Assembly: GCA_038496445.1 (NCBI GenBank)
Contig: JALMLS010000353.1
Span: forward strand, 310,001 to 374,000
DNA: 64,000 nt
DNA from: Trichosphaerium sp. ATCC 40318
Lineage: Eukaryota > Discosea > Flabellinia > Trichosidae
Direction: 5' to 3'
Every line of letters begins with the position of its first letter. Position 1 is the stretch's first letter. Below are positions 33,429 through 45,288 of this stretch, piece by piece. Position numbers and translations under genes: made by a program. The notes beneath the pieces were generated by a model, which searched no databases, was not told the DNA's origin, and was given only the letters and a program-made list of their open reading frames with translations.

Positions 33429-35499
33429 AATTCTAGTGTTGTTGTGATACAGGTATTGATATAATGTAACTGGAGATGTTCGAGAAATCTCCTGACTATT
33501 CATTTCTACTTTTAGAACACAAATCACGTCTGATATAATTTTTTACAATAATGTTCTGAACCAACTTTGAAGTAGTTTATGGGACTCTTAAACGCGTAAG
33601 GTATATGTATTTTATCTTCGGATAAACTAAAAAGAAAAAAATTATCATAGTGGTATTGGTAACATGCAAATAAAAAAAGGAGAAAAAAAAATGTGTTTGA
33701 CACTTCAATCTCGAACTTGCGCAACATGACGAAAGTAACATAGAATTGTATCTGTTTTGAGATTTAACCTTTTCGTGATTGTTCGTTCGAAGTATGAAAA
33801 CCATTGTTAAAGAAACAAAAACCTTTTTTTAGCCTGAACAAATATTCCGGGTCAAATTATTCAAGTGTCACGGAAACGGAGTTTTAATAGTTCTTACGAA
33901 CTGAAGTTTCTAAAGTGCGTTCCAACCCATAACCCAGCAAGCTACTATACATATCTACTATTTGAAAAAGAATTTAGAGCGGGCAATTGCGTTTAGACTG
34001 CAGTTTTTGCGAAGAGATTCAATTGTTTTTTTTATTTGTTTGAGACTGAATACTTGTGGACGTTTAGTTCTTCCGACGAATGTCTACAGTGCTCATCCAT
34101 TCAAGCGAAACTTTTATCTTAATAGAACGTCGGGTTGAAGTCTAATACTTCAAAACTACAATGTCTTTTTTTAAAAAAAAGTTATGGGTGTTAGGAGTTG
34201 TACTTTAGATCACAAATGATACCGCATATTTAGAATCACTGCAGTTGATTTTATAACTGTAAAATAAGCGATTTATAGCACTTCAGGTGGGCACTGTTTG
34301 GGTTACTTCATAGTACCAGTAGTGCACCCTTGAGACTAGCCATAAAAAAAATAAAGAAAAACAATCACAAACACAAGATCTTTTGACTTTTGGCAATAAT
34401 TTAGCCACAGGACGCCCGCAATTTTAGATCTTTCAACTAAAACCAATTATTTATTTTAGGTTGTAGATGCTCTACTTCAAGCAACAAAAAAAGAAGTGTG
34501 TAGATTGACCCAATAGAGCGTATCTGTGGAGCCTCCTTATTCTAAAGAGACTCATTTCGTAGGCTAAACCGTTTGAGATTAATCACATGATATTCTTCGT
34601 AATAACTATTTATTACGAAAGATACACCAATTTCTGTGTGGGCAAGATTCTAAACAGCTAGTTTCATTAAGTTTTATATTATTTGTTTGGATAGCGCTAC
34701 GGAACACGTGATAAGAAAAAAACCCCAACAAACCCAACAACTAGAAATAAGTGAAACGAAGATAAAGATTATTGTTTCTGAAGCAATATCAAATTGATTT
34801 GTCACTGACACAAACGGACAAAGACAAGATATATTACGCCATCCACTATAATACAGCTGGTATCGTTCTAGATACGTGTAATAACGTATATGTGTGAAAG
34901 TAAGTGATTGAGGAATCCATCACTTTTGTAAATGCTCTATCCAGATTTGACATTATCGATTGCAACAACAAACACTATCCTTTCACACCAACCAACCGAC
35001 CCTTGGATACAGCGTCTTTACTAACCTTTCTTTTGTTATTTTATAGAGCAATAATGGATTATTGTTGCTACTCACGGGTTAGTGTCTCAGGACAAAACAC
35101 AAAAAGTTCGCTAACCTTTTTTTTGTGGCCAACGTTTCTTCTGTGCCAAATACTCTTTACGTTTACTTTATTTCCTGAAGGAGACGGGTTTTTATCCAAA
35201 CAAAATTATATCTGTCAGAATGTACGCTGAGTGGTTTGATACATTACTCAGCTGAGCGAGTTATCAGTTCTATCTGTTGTTTCTTTTTTTAGGATGCCAC
35301 ATGCGATAATCTTCGTTTATAGCTAGATAGTAGGCCTACTAATAGTATCACAGATTAAAACAGTATCTACGCTAATATGCAGTATTAAAAGAGAGAAATA
35401 ACACCAAGACGCTAAGTAATATGGTATACTTGGTTTATTTAACAAATCAAAGTGATAGGTCTTGTGAAGGGACTTCACAACAGTTAGAGGCAAGGAAGA
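33429..35499. other. Gene-poor region
   Basis: About 2 kb. The frame is open upstream of copy B to 33527. T-rich minus frames at 33524-33804 and a plus frame at 34904-35230 have no recognisable content. One CACGTG at about 34705. No gene is supportable. Confidence 0.4.
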
Positions 35500-36465
35500 A
35501 CCCAGTTTCAGCAAGTTACGTTCTTTTCATGAAGCATTGATTGCTGCTTTTACAGCCACCAAATACAGTATGCAAGTATCATAGGCGGCTCACCTATGGC
35601 TTTTGAACCGAATACACTCTTTAAAAAAAACTCAATCACGTGACTTTCAAGTAGTACGGTATGTAAAAGCAAAAAGTACTCCTGGGTGTTTGTTTTCTGC
35701 ATCAGTAAATTCAATACGCCAGTATTGTGGAATATCATGAAGGTGGTTTGTATTCCCATGTAGAATCACTATTATTAGCTCCTTCAGGTGATATCAAAAC
35801 GTTCTCTTTTGGATGAGGTGTAAGCAAATACACTATTTGTAGTTGGAACTAAATTTTGTTTCATACCTTAAGAAGTATCCAATGGCATATACGAAAGCAC
35901 TTTCAGCCTTTCCAACATCAATCATTGAGTTCAAGGACTTTCCAGAGTCATAGACTAAGTCTGATCTAATTGACATGGTTAAAGACACCAATGTTTCTGA
36001 GGTTGATGTAGAATAACTTACCTGCGTGTAACAGTTTCACCAGTAAGACATCTACTTCTACTTTAGAGACAGCGGCTCCATTGCAAAAGTATTCGGTTTA
36101 GGATGTTCCGCAAACCCCTTTGCCTTCTCTTTGATCCCTAACGCGTACTGAGATGAAAGCAGGTTTATGGTACAAAGTTTCAGTAAGTTGTTCCTTGTAG
36201 AAACGAACACGTTTTTGCAATTTGACGCAAGCCAAACTATTGTTCAGTTAGTTTTGTGGCAATTACATATTTGACGAGTACCTAGCAGCAGCGACGTTTA
36301 TTTCCGAAGCAGATGAAGCTGTTGAACTGGGTGATACCCTTTCTTGCTACTACCAATACCTTCAACAGTAGTTATATTGGTACCCTATACTAGATTAAGT
36401 CTCCGAATGTGCATGTTAACATGTATTCAAAGGCGCATGCCAGCAGCTAGAATAGGCATCAAGCA
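35500..36465 (-). pseudogene. Xanthine dehydrogenase remnant with large internal deletion
   Basis: Minus-strand pieces in family order: ITTVEGIGSSKKGYHPVQ from the N-terminal 2Fe-2S domain (about 36330-36384), then, after an abrupt jump, CVKLQKRVRFYKEQLTE, YFCNGAAVSKVEVDV, LVYDSGKSLNSMIDVGKAES, TWEYKPPS, HDIPQYWRIEFTDAENKHPG and GSKAIGEPPMILA near the C-terminus (about 35600). Roughly the FAD domain and most of the molybdenum-cofactor domain, many hundreds of residues, are missing. There are also frameshifts, for example in VDV-LTGETVTR and between YKPPS and HDIP, plus stop codons. A normal gene would encode about 1,300 residues; this cannot make an enzyme. Confidence 0.8.
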
Positions 36466-36794
36466 TTATCAGAGTGGTTCACAAAATCACCTAAAATGAA
36501 AGTCCGTTAGCCAGTTTTCTCAAGCCGTGTATGTATTTAAAATTGTAACATGTCAAAAACACGAGTTTTTTTTTGATTTCTAATGAACGATAAAACTAAT
36601 AGATACACAAAAAAAAAAGCTTATCGCTAACATAAAGCATCGTCATTTCATAGCAAAATACGATCTACACCGCTCCTCATGTATCGATTCTTCTTGGTGT
36701 CTTAACGCAGAAAATCTCTTTAATATGACAGTATTGAATGGGTACCAATGTAAAGTACAAAATGTCTGGGTGTTTTTTTATTTAATTGATTTTG
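36466..36794. other. Spacer
   Basis: About 330 bases between the XDH remnant and the RRP7 stop. No coding signal. Confidence 0.4.
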
Positions 36795-37987
36795 TTATTG
36801 TTTGTCGAGTTTAAACCTTTTTGCTTTTCTCATCTCATCAACAACCTTAAAGTCTTGTGATTTTTTTCTTTTTAATTTTTGTGCATCTTCTAAACGTTTC
36901 ATCAATCCAAAAGACTTATAGAATCCATTCCTTGATACACTCTCTAGTTTATCATTATATTTCTTTTCACCCTCAAGTTTAGCCTTCTTTGTTCGTCCAC
37001 TTGGTCCACGCGTAACAAGTGTCCATCCATCATCTTGTGCGTCACGTGCACGCTTCTCTTTTTCTTCTTTTATCTGCCGACTATCATCAGTAACCAAAGC
37101 AATGACGTAGACAAAGAAAATTGGGAAAAAAAAAATTGAAAGAAAGCTGTTTTTTTTCTTAATGAGTTGAGTCGAACCTTTAGAGCTTTGACATCATATG
37201 CATGCATCTTCTTATCTACTGTTATCTTTAATTCGTTTAGATCTCTGTTTGCATTATCATTATAGTTCTCTAGCCAACCTACAAGACGTTAATTCATGAA
37301 ATGTTAAGAAACTCATTAAAAGCCAAAAAACTAATTTACTGACGAGGTGTATTTTAGAACAAAAATACGCTTCAAAACTAGACCTATTGGTGGACGACAT
37401 TTGCGCGCAGGCTCTCATAGAGGCAAAAAAATATATTTGAGGAAAAAAAATTCATTTGATCGCTTGGTGAGTTAAAAGTCGCGTTCTACGCGTTGTTACG
37501 CCATAGATTGCGTTAAAAGCGGTTTTAAACAAAAACGTACTTGACAGTCCAGTTACACCACCTGCTTTTGGTCCTGGTAGACTCTCGCATAAAAATCCAT
37601 CTTCAATGATGTCTTTCATTGCTTTCTTGTCAACTACCTCTACACGAGCCAAACCTTTTGTTAGAGGTCTTGCTCCTGTTACATTGTCGCGTAATAGGAA
37701 CTGTAGAACGCTTTCCATGTCAAACGGACCTATTATTGAGAATTTGTAAATAAACGGCGCTTTAATTAATCGAACCATCTCCAATGTCATTGACCATGAA
37801 CTGAGGTGGTATTTCAGTGTCATTCTAAAGGATTTAGCTACTTTTTACATAAAAAGTGTATAACCTCGAGTTGAGCGTTTTCTATACATTCTTTCATCCA
37901 TAGGTACTTTTGAAAAGGTGATTTGGACGAAAGTGCCACTGGTTGTATTACGAAACCCTTTGTTGGCGTTCCAGACTTTTCCGCCAT
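36795..37987 (-). CDS. RRP7: Ribosomal RNA processing protein 7 (Rrp7)
   Basis: Nucleolar factor for early 40S subunit assembly and 18S rRNA processing (UTP-C complex in yeast). ATG 37987 opens MAEKSGTPTKGFVIQPVALS, then KSPFQKYLWMKECIENAQLE, then a degenerate RRM-like region (PFDMESVLQFLLRDNVTGAR, GLARVEVVDKKAMKDIIEDG), then WLENYNDNANRDLNELKI and TVDKKMHAYD, and the conserved C-terminal region DDGWTLVTRGPSGRTKKAK with GFYKSFGLMKRLEDAQKLKR, ending FKLDKQ at TAA 36795. Five to six exons; donors include GTTATA, GTTCGA, GTACGT and GTTCGA. The longest intron is about 190 bases. Start is chosen because the next upstream in-frame sequence is not conserved. It shares a promoter of about 110 bp with the CDC123-like gene. 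Confidence 0.82.
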
Positions 37988-38098
37988 CTGTAAAAGGACT
38001 TTGTATAGCCTGTACCGAATCTGAGCCCAAAATGACTTAATCCCGTTCGGCAAACGTACTTTAAGCGAATACAAGTTGACAGAGATTGTGGTGACCAA

Positions 38099-39907
38099 AT
38101 GAGTTCGTACAGCGTAGTATTTAGTACCGATACAGGTGGTGTTCCTGGTAAAACAAAAGCAGGTACATTGCAACGGCTTTACAGTTAAAGCGGTTAACAA
38201 TGTCCCAGATAAAGAGAAAGTGCTTGATTATTGGTATGAGTGTAATTTAGACAAGTATTATAGTGCATTGGAGAAGCACACGTTTAAAACAGTTTTCCTT
38301 CCTTTCACACGCGATGACGCGCTGGTGTTTTTAAAATGCTGCCGTAACGGCAAAGACTGGACAAAAGAAGAACAAGAGCGCCTGGAAACGCTAAAAAAGG
38401 TACAAACACGCGTCGGAACGCAACAAAAGCTATCCCAAGAACCTTTTAGCCTAAACCGATTTTCAAAACTCCAAAATCGAAACTGTTTATACAAAAAGAC
38501 GCTCACGTTGCTACAAGGCTTTAGGAGATGCTATTAAAAAAGTAACAGCTTCAGGGAGCAAAGCGTTTGTCAGGTACACATCATTTTCGAGTTAGCTTTT
38601 TTGTAGCAACCAACTAAAATCCTTTGTAGACTTTCCACACGTTCTCCAAAAGGTACAGTAAATCCTCAACAAGTTGAATACCCCTGAAGGTGTTGTATCT
38701 AACCAACTTAATAATAGACGCTGTTGATAAGCTTCCACATAAAATAGTGCCTCTTCTCAAAGAAGAACTAGCACGTGGTGGAAGTGACACAAATAATCAA
38801 AAACTTATCGCAATTCGAAGAGCTTTTATGAGACGTATGGCTGTTACAAATGTTTCAGAAGCATTTGAACTGTTACTATATTCATCTAGGATTATATCAG
38901 ACTTAAAACGCGTACGTAGGAGCCCTACAAACTTTTTTTCTTTGCGTTCAAGTTGTTTTTTCTTAGAATTTTTTTTAAGGCTATTGATCATCCAGCGGAG
39001 AAATGGGATTTGTATTTTGTTGTTAGAGAGTTTACATTTATTCCATTGAAAGGTAAGAAAAGAGATTTGGTGAAATATGGTTTGTAGTAAGAATAATTAT
39101 AGGAGAGTTTAGAGGTTTTGTTAAAGATGGTCATCTTGGTGCTTTATCTCAATATTATCAAAACTGTTACTTCCCAGAGCTTGTTGAAAACAAGCTTAAA
39201 TATGCAAAGTAAGTATTGCAAAATCAAAGCGTATTTCTAGCGTAGTTTGCACGTGCATTTCAAGTTTTTTTCATTCAAGAAAAAAAAAAGGAAAGCGCTT
39301 TTCGACTTTCGTTAGCTTGTACCGTTAAAGTAACTGCTATAGCGATTAATACTTCACATTGAATACACTGTCTTGTGGTTGTTCTTATCCTTTTCTACAG
39401 GCTTATCGAAGCGTTTTATAAGAGTATCAAAGATAAGATTCCACTAAAATCTTTTATTATTGATTTTGCTGTTTTATCTGATGACAATATTAAGATTGTT
39501 GAACTTAACCCTTATGTACGTTTTCTTACTTGTTGTCGTATTAATCAACTCATTTGACAAAACTAAAAGGGTGAGCACACTGGATCTGGTTTGTTCTCGT
39601 GGAAAGAAGACAAAGAGCTGATCGAGAGTAAGGCAGTCCTTTTTATTTTCTTCTTTTTTTCTTGCTTGTTATTAGTCCAACTAGTCTGAGTGGCTTCCAT
39701 TCGCTACAAATTATAATACCCTAATGATGTATAGGTGATTCTCTTGAGATAAGAGTATGTACTGAAGCTATAGAAGATCGCCTTGATGCTATAATTGGTG
39801 TCTGGAAACCACTTATTGCACAAGCTTTGAAAGATGATAACGATACTACCAAAACAAACGAGGGTGTTGTTGACACAGAGCAAGAAAAAAAGTGTATAGT
39901 AATGTAA
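38099..39907 (+). CDS. CDC123-like (D123 family) protein with C-terminal CaaX box
   Basis: CDC123/D123 proteins have an ATP-grasp-like fold; the founding member helps assemble eIF2. ATG 38099 opens MSSYSVVFSTDT; exon 2 continues VKAVNNVPDKEKVLDYWYEC and a segment KTVFLPFTRDDALVFLK. Later exons carry DKLPHKIVPLLKEELARGGS, AEKWDLYFVVREFTFIPLKG, EFRGFVKDGHLGALSQYYQN, KSFIIDFAVLSDDNIKIVEL and NPYGEHTGSGLFSWKEDKE, where REF.F.....RGFV...L and DFA......IVELNP match the family. The last residues are KKCIVM, a CaaX motif, which would prenylate and membrane-anchor the protein; I do not know this feature from CDC123 itself. It is therefore likely a distinct subfamily. Stop at 39905. Confidence 0.72.
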
Positions 39908-40090
39908 CGCTTAAACATGTTAGTATTGAATCAATCTTGACATTTCACAAAACTTAACTGTCCCGTGATACTGAACGCAAAGGGAGCCTTGATCAAACCT
40001 TACATTTATTTGTGACAACATTAAAGTTTACAGTGCTATCGGATGTACTTGGATGATTGATTGATTGCCAACGTTATTTGTAAAGTGTTA

Positions 40091-40789
40091 CTATGACAAA
40101 ATACAGCTACTTTCATTTTTAGTATTCTTTTTGACTCTAATTTCTTGGGTGCAATAACTCCATTGAAGATACTCTTCTTTTTCTTCTCCATGGAAATATG
40201 AATGTAGCTCAAAGGCTTCACCATTCCTAAACCATAACCCAAAATCTCCATGAAGTTTACCTTCTACATAATGGCATTGTTTAGTTAATTGACCATTATC
40301 AAGCCACTCCTTAAAATCGCCTTCACGCTTGCCCTCCTTATATAAACACGTAGAACGAACTTTACCATTTCGGTGGTAGGAAATAGAATTTCCTTCTAGT
40401 TTGTCGTTAATTAAATGGCAATGAATTTCCTTTCGGCCATTATTATACCAGCACTTGAATTCTCCTTCAATTTTATCATTAACACAGTGATAAAACTCAC
40501 GTAATATTCCGTGGCTATACCAGCTTTTGAACTCACCATGACGTTGGCCATGGTTAAAACATTCTTGACATGCAAGTTTTGAACTCCTCTTACCAAAAAC
40601 GTTATATGTTTTTCTTTGCAGCCACGTGCCTTGTTTCTTTAGCTCATCGTCAAACCTTGTTGTGGTAGCAGTCTGTTTTGAAAGTATTGGCCAAATAACA
40701 TACACTTCAGAGTCTAAATCGATAATATCAAGTTGTAGCTCCAACGGAAGGTGTAGTAGAAGGCACCGATCAGCTAGCGGACTATTCAT
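40091..40789 (-). CDS. Intronless MORN/YwqK-like repeat protein with F-box-like start and CaaX end
   Basis: One frame of 232 residues. Residues about 10-50 (LLLHLPLELQLDIIDLDSEV) are F-box-like. From about residue 85 there are five to six repeats of about 22 residues with the pattern EGEFKxWYxNGxLxxxCHYVNDK, the toxin-antitoxin YwqK/MORN-variant repeat. The last four residues are CILS, a CaaX box. The repeat type is abundant in amoeba giant viruses and in some bacteria. No introns, unlike its neighbours. A decayed relative lies near 20.3-20.9 kb. Function unknown; an SCF substrate adaptor tethered to membranes would fit the parts (inference). Confidence 0.75.
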   Translation of the reverse strand: MNSPLADRCLLLHLPLELQLDIIDLDSEVYVIWPILSKQTATTTRFDDELKKQGTWLQRKTYNVFGKRSSKLACQECFNHGQRHGEFKSWYSHGILREFYHCVNDKIEGEFKCWYNNGRKEIHCHLINDKLEGNSISYHRNGKVRSTCLYKEGKREGDFKEWLDNGQLTKQCHYVEGKLHGDFGLWFRNGEAFELHSYFHGEEKEEYLQWSYCTQEIRVKKNTKNESSCILS

Positions 40790-41071
40790 TTATTATATAA
40801 GTAACGAGGATCACTATAACTCTTTAATGATAGGTGGTTAAAAAGTGTACACGTGATAAACGTAAATAATCGAAAAGTTGAGAACAAGGTAAACATAGAA
40901 AAACATTGACCAATTTCTCATACTTACCGGAGTAGATACTTATGGCAGGATATATAACGTCTTCTTCACCTAACATTTAGAGAAAACAATGTATTATTTT
41001 TCTTACAAAAGGTTTATTCTTACATAAAGTGTTGTGACACTTGTCATCAACAAAGTTTTCTTTTTGATTTT

Positions 41072-44000
41072 CTATCTGTATCTTTTGCGTTTTCTTGTTG
41101 GTGAACGCGATTTCCTGGTGTTCCTCGTCTGTTTAGAAGGGATATAAGATGCTGTTCTAGCTCGTTTACCGGAGGTTCTTTGTCTCGATAAAGATCCAGG
41201 TGATTCAGGTGAATAAATTGGACGAGCATACCTTGGACTTGGAGAATAACGTGGTGAGGTTGGAGCATATGAAGGTGATGAAGGTGAATACTCCAGACTT
41301 GGAAGAGAATACCTTGTACTTGGAGAATACGCAGGAGATCTTGAAGAAGGAGAATACTTAGGTGATGAAGGAGAATACCTTGGAGATGGGTGAGAATACC
41401 TGGACGAGTAGAAAGGCGATATTGGAGAGTGTGGAGGCGATTCAGGAGAATACCTTGTACTTGGAGAATACTTAGGTGAGGATGGAGCATACAAAGGTGA
41501 TTCAGGTGAATACTTTGGACTTGGACGAGAATATCTTGGACTTGGAGAATAACGAGGTGAGGGTGGAGCATATGAAGGTGCTTCAGGTGAATACTTTGGT
41601 GATGGAGGAGAATACCTTGTACTTGTGCCTGGAAGAGAATAACAAGAATACAAAGATGATCTCGACTCTGTGGTGTGTTGATAGTTTCCTTGCATACCAT
41701 TCTGTTGTGATGAAGGTTTTTGTTTTTTAGTAGGATTAGATGGTTGTTTTTTTGAAGGTGGCAAAGATTTGTTTTTTTTAGCCAATATTCGTTGAGTTTT
41801 TTTGAATGGATTGTGTGGTTGTTGACTCAAATGATCATTCTTGGTAGATACGTTTTTTGCCATTTGTGTATTGTAGGCTCTTTCTTCTTGTACTTGTTGA
41901 GTGTTTGCAAGTACTTCGGTGTGAGTGCTTTGTTGTTTTGATGTTGGGTTTTTTGGCTTATTGACAGTTGTTTTGGGCGCTTTTGCTATCTCTGAAAGCT
42001 TTGGCTTGGTGATTTTATCTGAAGGGGTCTCTTCTGTGGACAAAAGAGTCTTATTTTTTGTACGCTGTGGTCTACTTGTAATTATTGTTTGATTATTATC
42101 AGACCTGAAACGAACAATCTGTTCAAATTTGGGGCTTTCTACTTTTTGGATTTTTTGCTTTTTCTTTTTTTCTTCCGTTTCTGTATCACGTGATCTTTTT
42201 TTACTTGTCTCAACTTTTTTGGTAGTAGTATTCTTACTATTCTTAGTACTGTTTGGAGGAGTGGAAGATTTTTTTGAAGACAAGAGAGATGAAGCATTGA
42301 ATCGAACACTAAACGAGAAAAAAATTAGAAGAGAAAAAAAAAAAAGAAGAAAAAAAAGGGTACGTTTGCTCCATTACTACGACTTCTTCTTGTTGTTGTT
42401 CTTGTTCTTTTCGTTGTTCTTTATCCTGTTCGTGTTTTTGCACTTCACCTTTAGCACTTTCTTCAACTTCAACCAACTTATCCTCCTCCTTGTCAATAAC
42501 TGTTACAGACGTACCTTGAATCTCTTCATTGTCATGTACACTTAATTCATCGTCAAAAATTTCACCTTCCTCAACATCATCAATACTACGTTCAATGTCT
42601 TTAGCAGCTTCAAATCTTTTAATGTGTTGAGCAGTAAAGAAATGTTTCAATTTTGCTTTCTTAGGATCAGGTTCCATTGAAGAAGATGCATCACATAGTG
42701 TACATAAGAACCACATACGACTACGTTTAGCAAATCCAAAATGAACAAAACCATTTTCATAAGAAAAAACAATATCATCATGGATTTCTTTGTCCAAAAG
42801 CTTTAGATACGTTTTAATACGTAGATCAGTCTCCAATACTTGTGTAGAAGGATAACATTCGCTTTTGTTGATTGTATCAATATGCTTACAACCATTAGAG
42901 CTTTGGCAATGTTGATACCACATACTTTCACGAATAGGAAAGTTACAACAAATCTTATCAATGTAAAAATTGTTTTTGGTACAATTGATACGCTCAACCC
43001 ATCCAAGAGCTATAAGCCGTTCAGTCATAATACTAAGCAACTCTTGTTCCTCATCAGGAAAAGAATCAAGTTGTTCTTGACCATTATCTACGACCACATC
43101 TGATTCCAACGCCAAATCCGTTTTGTTTGCATTTGGTTGTTTATCCAAAGGTGTTGTAGTTGGAGCTAGATTTTCTGGCTCTGGTGCGTTACTAGCACTT
43201 GCTACATCATCTGCAATGCCATTTTTATTTACATTAGTATTGCTAGATTCATCATCACTCAAAGTGAGATCCACGAAAATCTCTAAAAACAAACAAACAA
43301 AAAGTCAGAATTTTTTGAGAACAGTAAAAAAAAATCAGAATTAAAACGGTGTGCCTTTCTTCTTTCTAGTATTATTATCATCATCTATATAAGTAGCTTC
43401 ACGTCTGTCTTTTTTTATGAAAGAGTAACTCGCATCAGGTTGTAGTAAGGCCTCCCTGAACTCATTGGACCGTTCTAAAATTTCTAGAAAATAACGATCC
43501 ATTACTATGTCCTTGAAGTATAGTCGCTTGCTACAAATCGGACAGTTCCATTTATTTGATTTTCGACATATTGAAAGCCAAGTAGAGACATCAAAACACT
43601 AATGAAAGGTGTAACAAACGAATAAACAATGAAAGGAAAGTCACGGTCTTTTTCTGTTTGAAAAATGTTTCTACACAGTAACGTACTCTTATATGGGTAC
43701 AAAATCTTCCACGGCACGGCTTAACCACCTTTGTTAGGCTAATGGGATCTATTAATGGTACTTTTCTCTCCACTTCAATGACACCAAGAGCACTAAACGA
43801 ATCGCTAACTAAACAAATAATTATGCTAAATTCCTGCTTAGTAAATCCTGACGTGCCTTTCTGCTTAGCTTGTGGGATGTCTAGTTGTCTCACTTGGCTA
43901 ATAAGATCTGAAGATGATAAATCTTTTAAGCGCTGAATAATAACAAACCAACCCTTTTGAGTAGATCCATAAGTCACGTGCAGCAAAAAAGAATTAAAAA

Positions 44001-44951
44001 AAAAGACCAACAAACATACCGCTCTTGATGCTTGTCGACACTTAACTGTTATTTTATTGTATCCAGCAACACACTCATCTGATAAGTGCCAGGTATCCTT
44101 TCAGCAGGTAAGTATCAATAAATCTTCGAACAACACCAAAGACTTACTTTATCAGAATGAACTGTTCTGCCATTTATCATTATTTTTGATAAACCTCTTG
44201 GTTTCGAGCTGTATTTAACGTTTTTCTCGTTAACATAGCATCGTAATACTACAGGACCCTTATCTTTTCTATGCATGAATCCACATGTATAATTAGCTTT
44301 CTCATTTACTTTGAAACAACCAAGAGGTTCTCCGTTTTCTGGTTCATAAAAAGGATCATGTTCTTCTCCAAAAGCCATCAAAACTCTGACATATCTCGGA
44401 ATGTCGGCAACGTTTATGTGTTTTGCCTTTATAATCTTGCTCTCAGAACTAGAGGGAAGGTGATATACAGGTCTATACCCAGACGCTTCACTGCAAGCAC
44501 TGTTAATCTACAAAATAAGTCGAAACGTTCTCTCGTACCTAACACTGGCAAAAGCGCGGAATATTGAGCGTAGAAATTGTTCTTGAGTGTAAGTTGGTTT
44601 ATCTTTCGCGCAATAATCTTGCATTGCTGCTAGCATGTAATTCTCAATAGCTGATATGGTGCGAGAGCGATTTAAACGACTATACGACGGTAGTTCAAAC
44701 CTACTGCAGAATTCGTTAGTAATGACGTCCTATGCTCGCTTTTTGGCGTTTTAAATTAGTTTAACGTACTCCAAAACACTACGAAGCTCTTTCAAGCGAA
44801 ATACTTTGAGAAGGAGATACTAACAACATTAGACGCTACTCAAGGGCTCCCAAGACGTCACTAGCGCCATATTAATTACCTCAACTTCCGCATAATTATA
44901 CCGCTCCTTCACATCTTGAAGCCGTCGGGCTTGTCGCCGTTGCTCGGTCAT
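41072..44951 (-). CDS. PIAS/Siz-type SUMO E3 ligase with C-terminal Pol II CTD-like heptads
   Basis: Attaches SUMO to nuclear proteins. ATG 44951 opens [20 protein letters not shown]. Further exons give a PINIT-like region ([60 protein letters not shown]). The SP-RING follows: [33 protein letters not shown] and [16 protein letters not shown], with the zinc ligands present. Next comes a SUMO-interacting motif, [12 protein letters not shown] (frame 43292), an acidic region with a CTLC...H-x3-H-like finger (about 42630-42720), a Glu-rich stretch, then an intron (about 42303-42355) into a basic region and about 150 residues of YSPxSPxYSPS heptads (about 41641-41189), ending in an Arg/Lys tail KRKRYR. 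Family members normally end in a Ser-rich acidic tail; the heptads are extra. Confidence 0.87.
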
Positions 44952-45288
44952 CAGCGCATAATATTACTTGTACTATTATCTACAATTATGATAACAAGTT
45001 AAGCCATCAGTTTTCTCCGTTTGCTACGCATGTTTGCTTCAGCTGCATTGACGACATTGAACCTGTGTAAAGAGCTCGGAAAGACATTATCAGTTCTATC
45101 ACGTGAGCTCTTTCAAAAATCGTTTCATGTTGACCTGCGTGATCAATAAGAAACATTATATTTTATCACGAATAGTAGCGTTTTTTCGACAAGTTTTTGG
45201 TGCCAAGTATGTTTGACGGCTGCAGTTCAACGAATATTATTTTTGGAAAAGGGTGTAATTCACAACGGAGTAGAATCAAAAGCATCAT
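44952..45288. promoter_or_regulatory. Bidirectional promoter region between SUMO ligase and HECT ligase
   Basis: 337 bases between two divergent start codons, so both promoters must be here. A TATCACGTGAGCTC element is at about 45098, near the middle. No TATA box stands out. Confidence 0.5.

Noticed and set aside
37160-37190. GGTTCGACTC as a possible tRNA T-loop
   Set aside because: It is an intron donor region in RRP7; no matching acceptor stem or D-arm is present.
38136-38200. Minus-strand upstream extension of RRP7 beyond 37987
   Set aside because: The extension has no similarity to the family, overlaps the promoter and first exon of the divergent CDC123-like gene and precedes a plausible ATG with conserved sequence right after it.
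41047-41700. Minus-strand frame rich in [14 protein letters not shown] repeats
   Set aside because: It is the CTD-like heptad region read in the wrong frame; the periodic DNA gives periodic residues in every frame.
42129-42545. Plus-strand frame of 138 residues, F/L/V-rich
   Set aside because: It is antisense to Glu/Lys-rich coding sequence of the SUMO ligase and has no family content.
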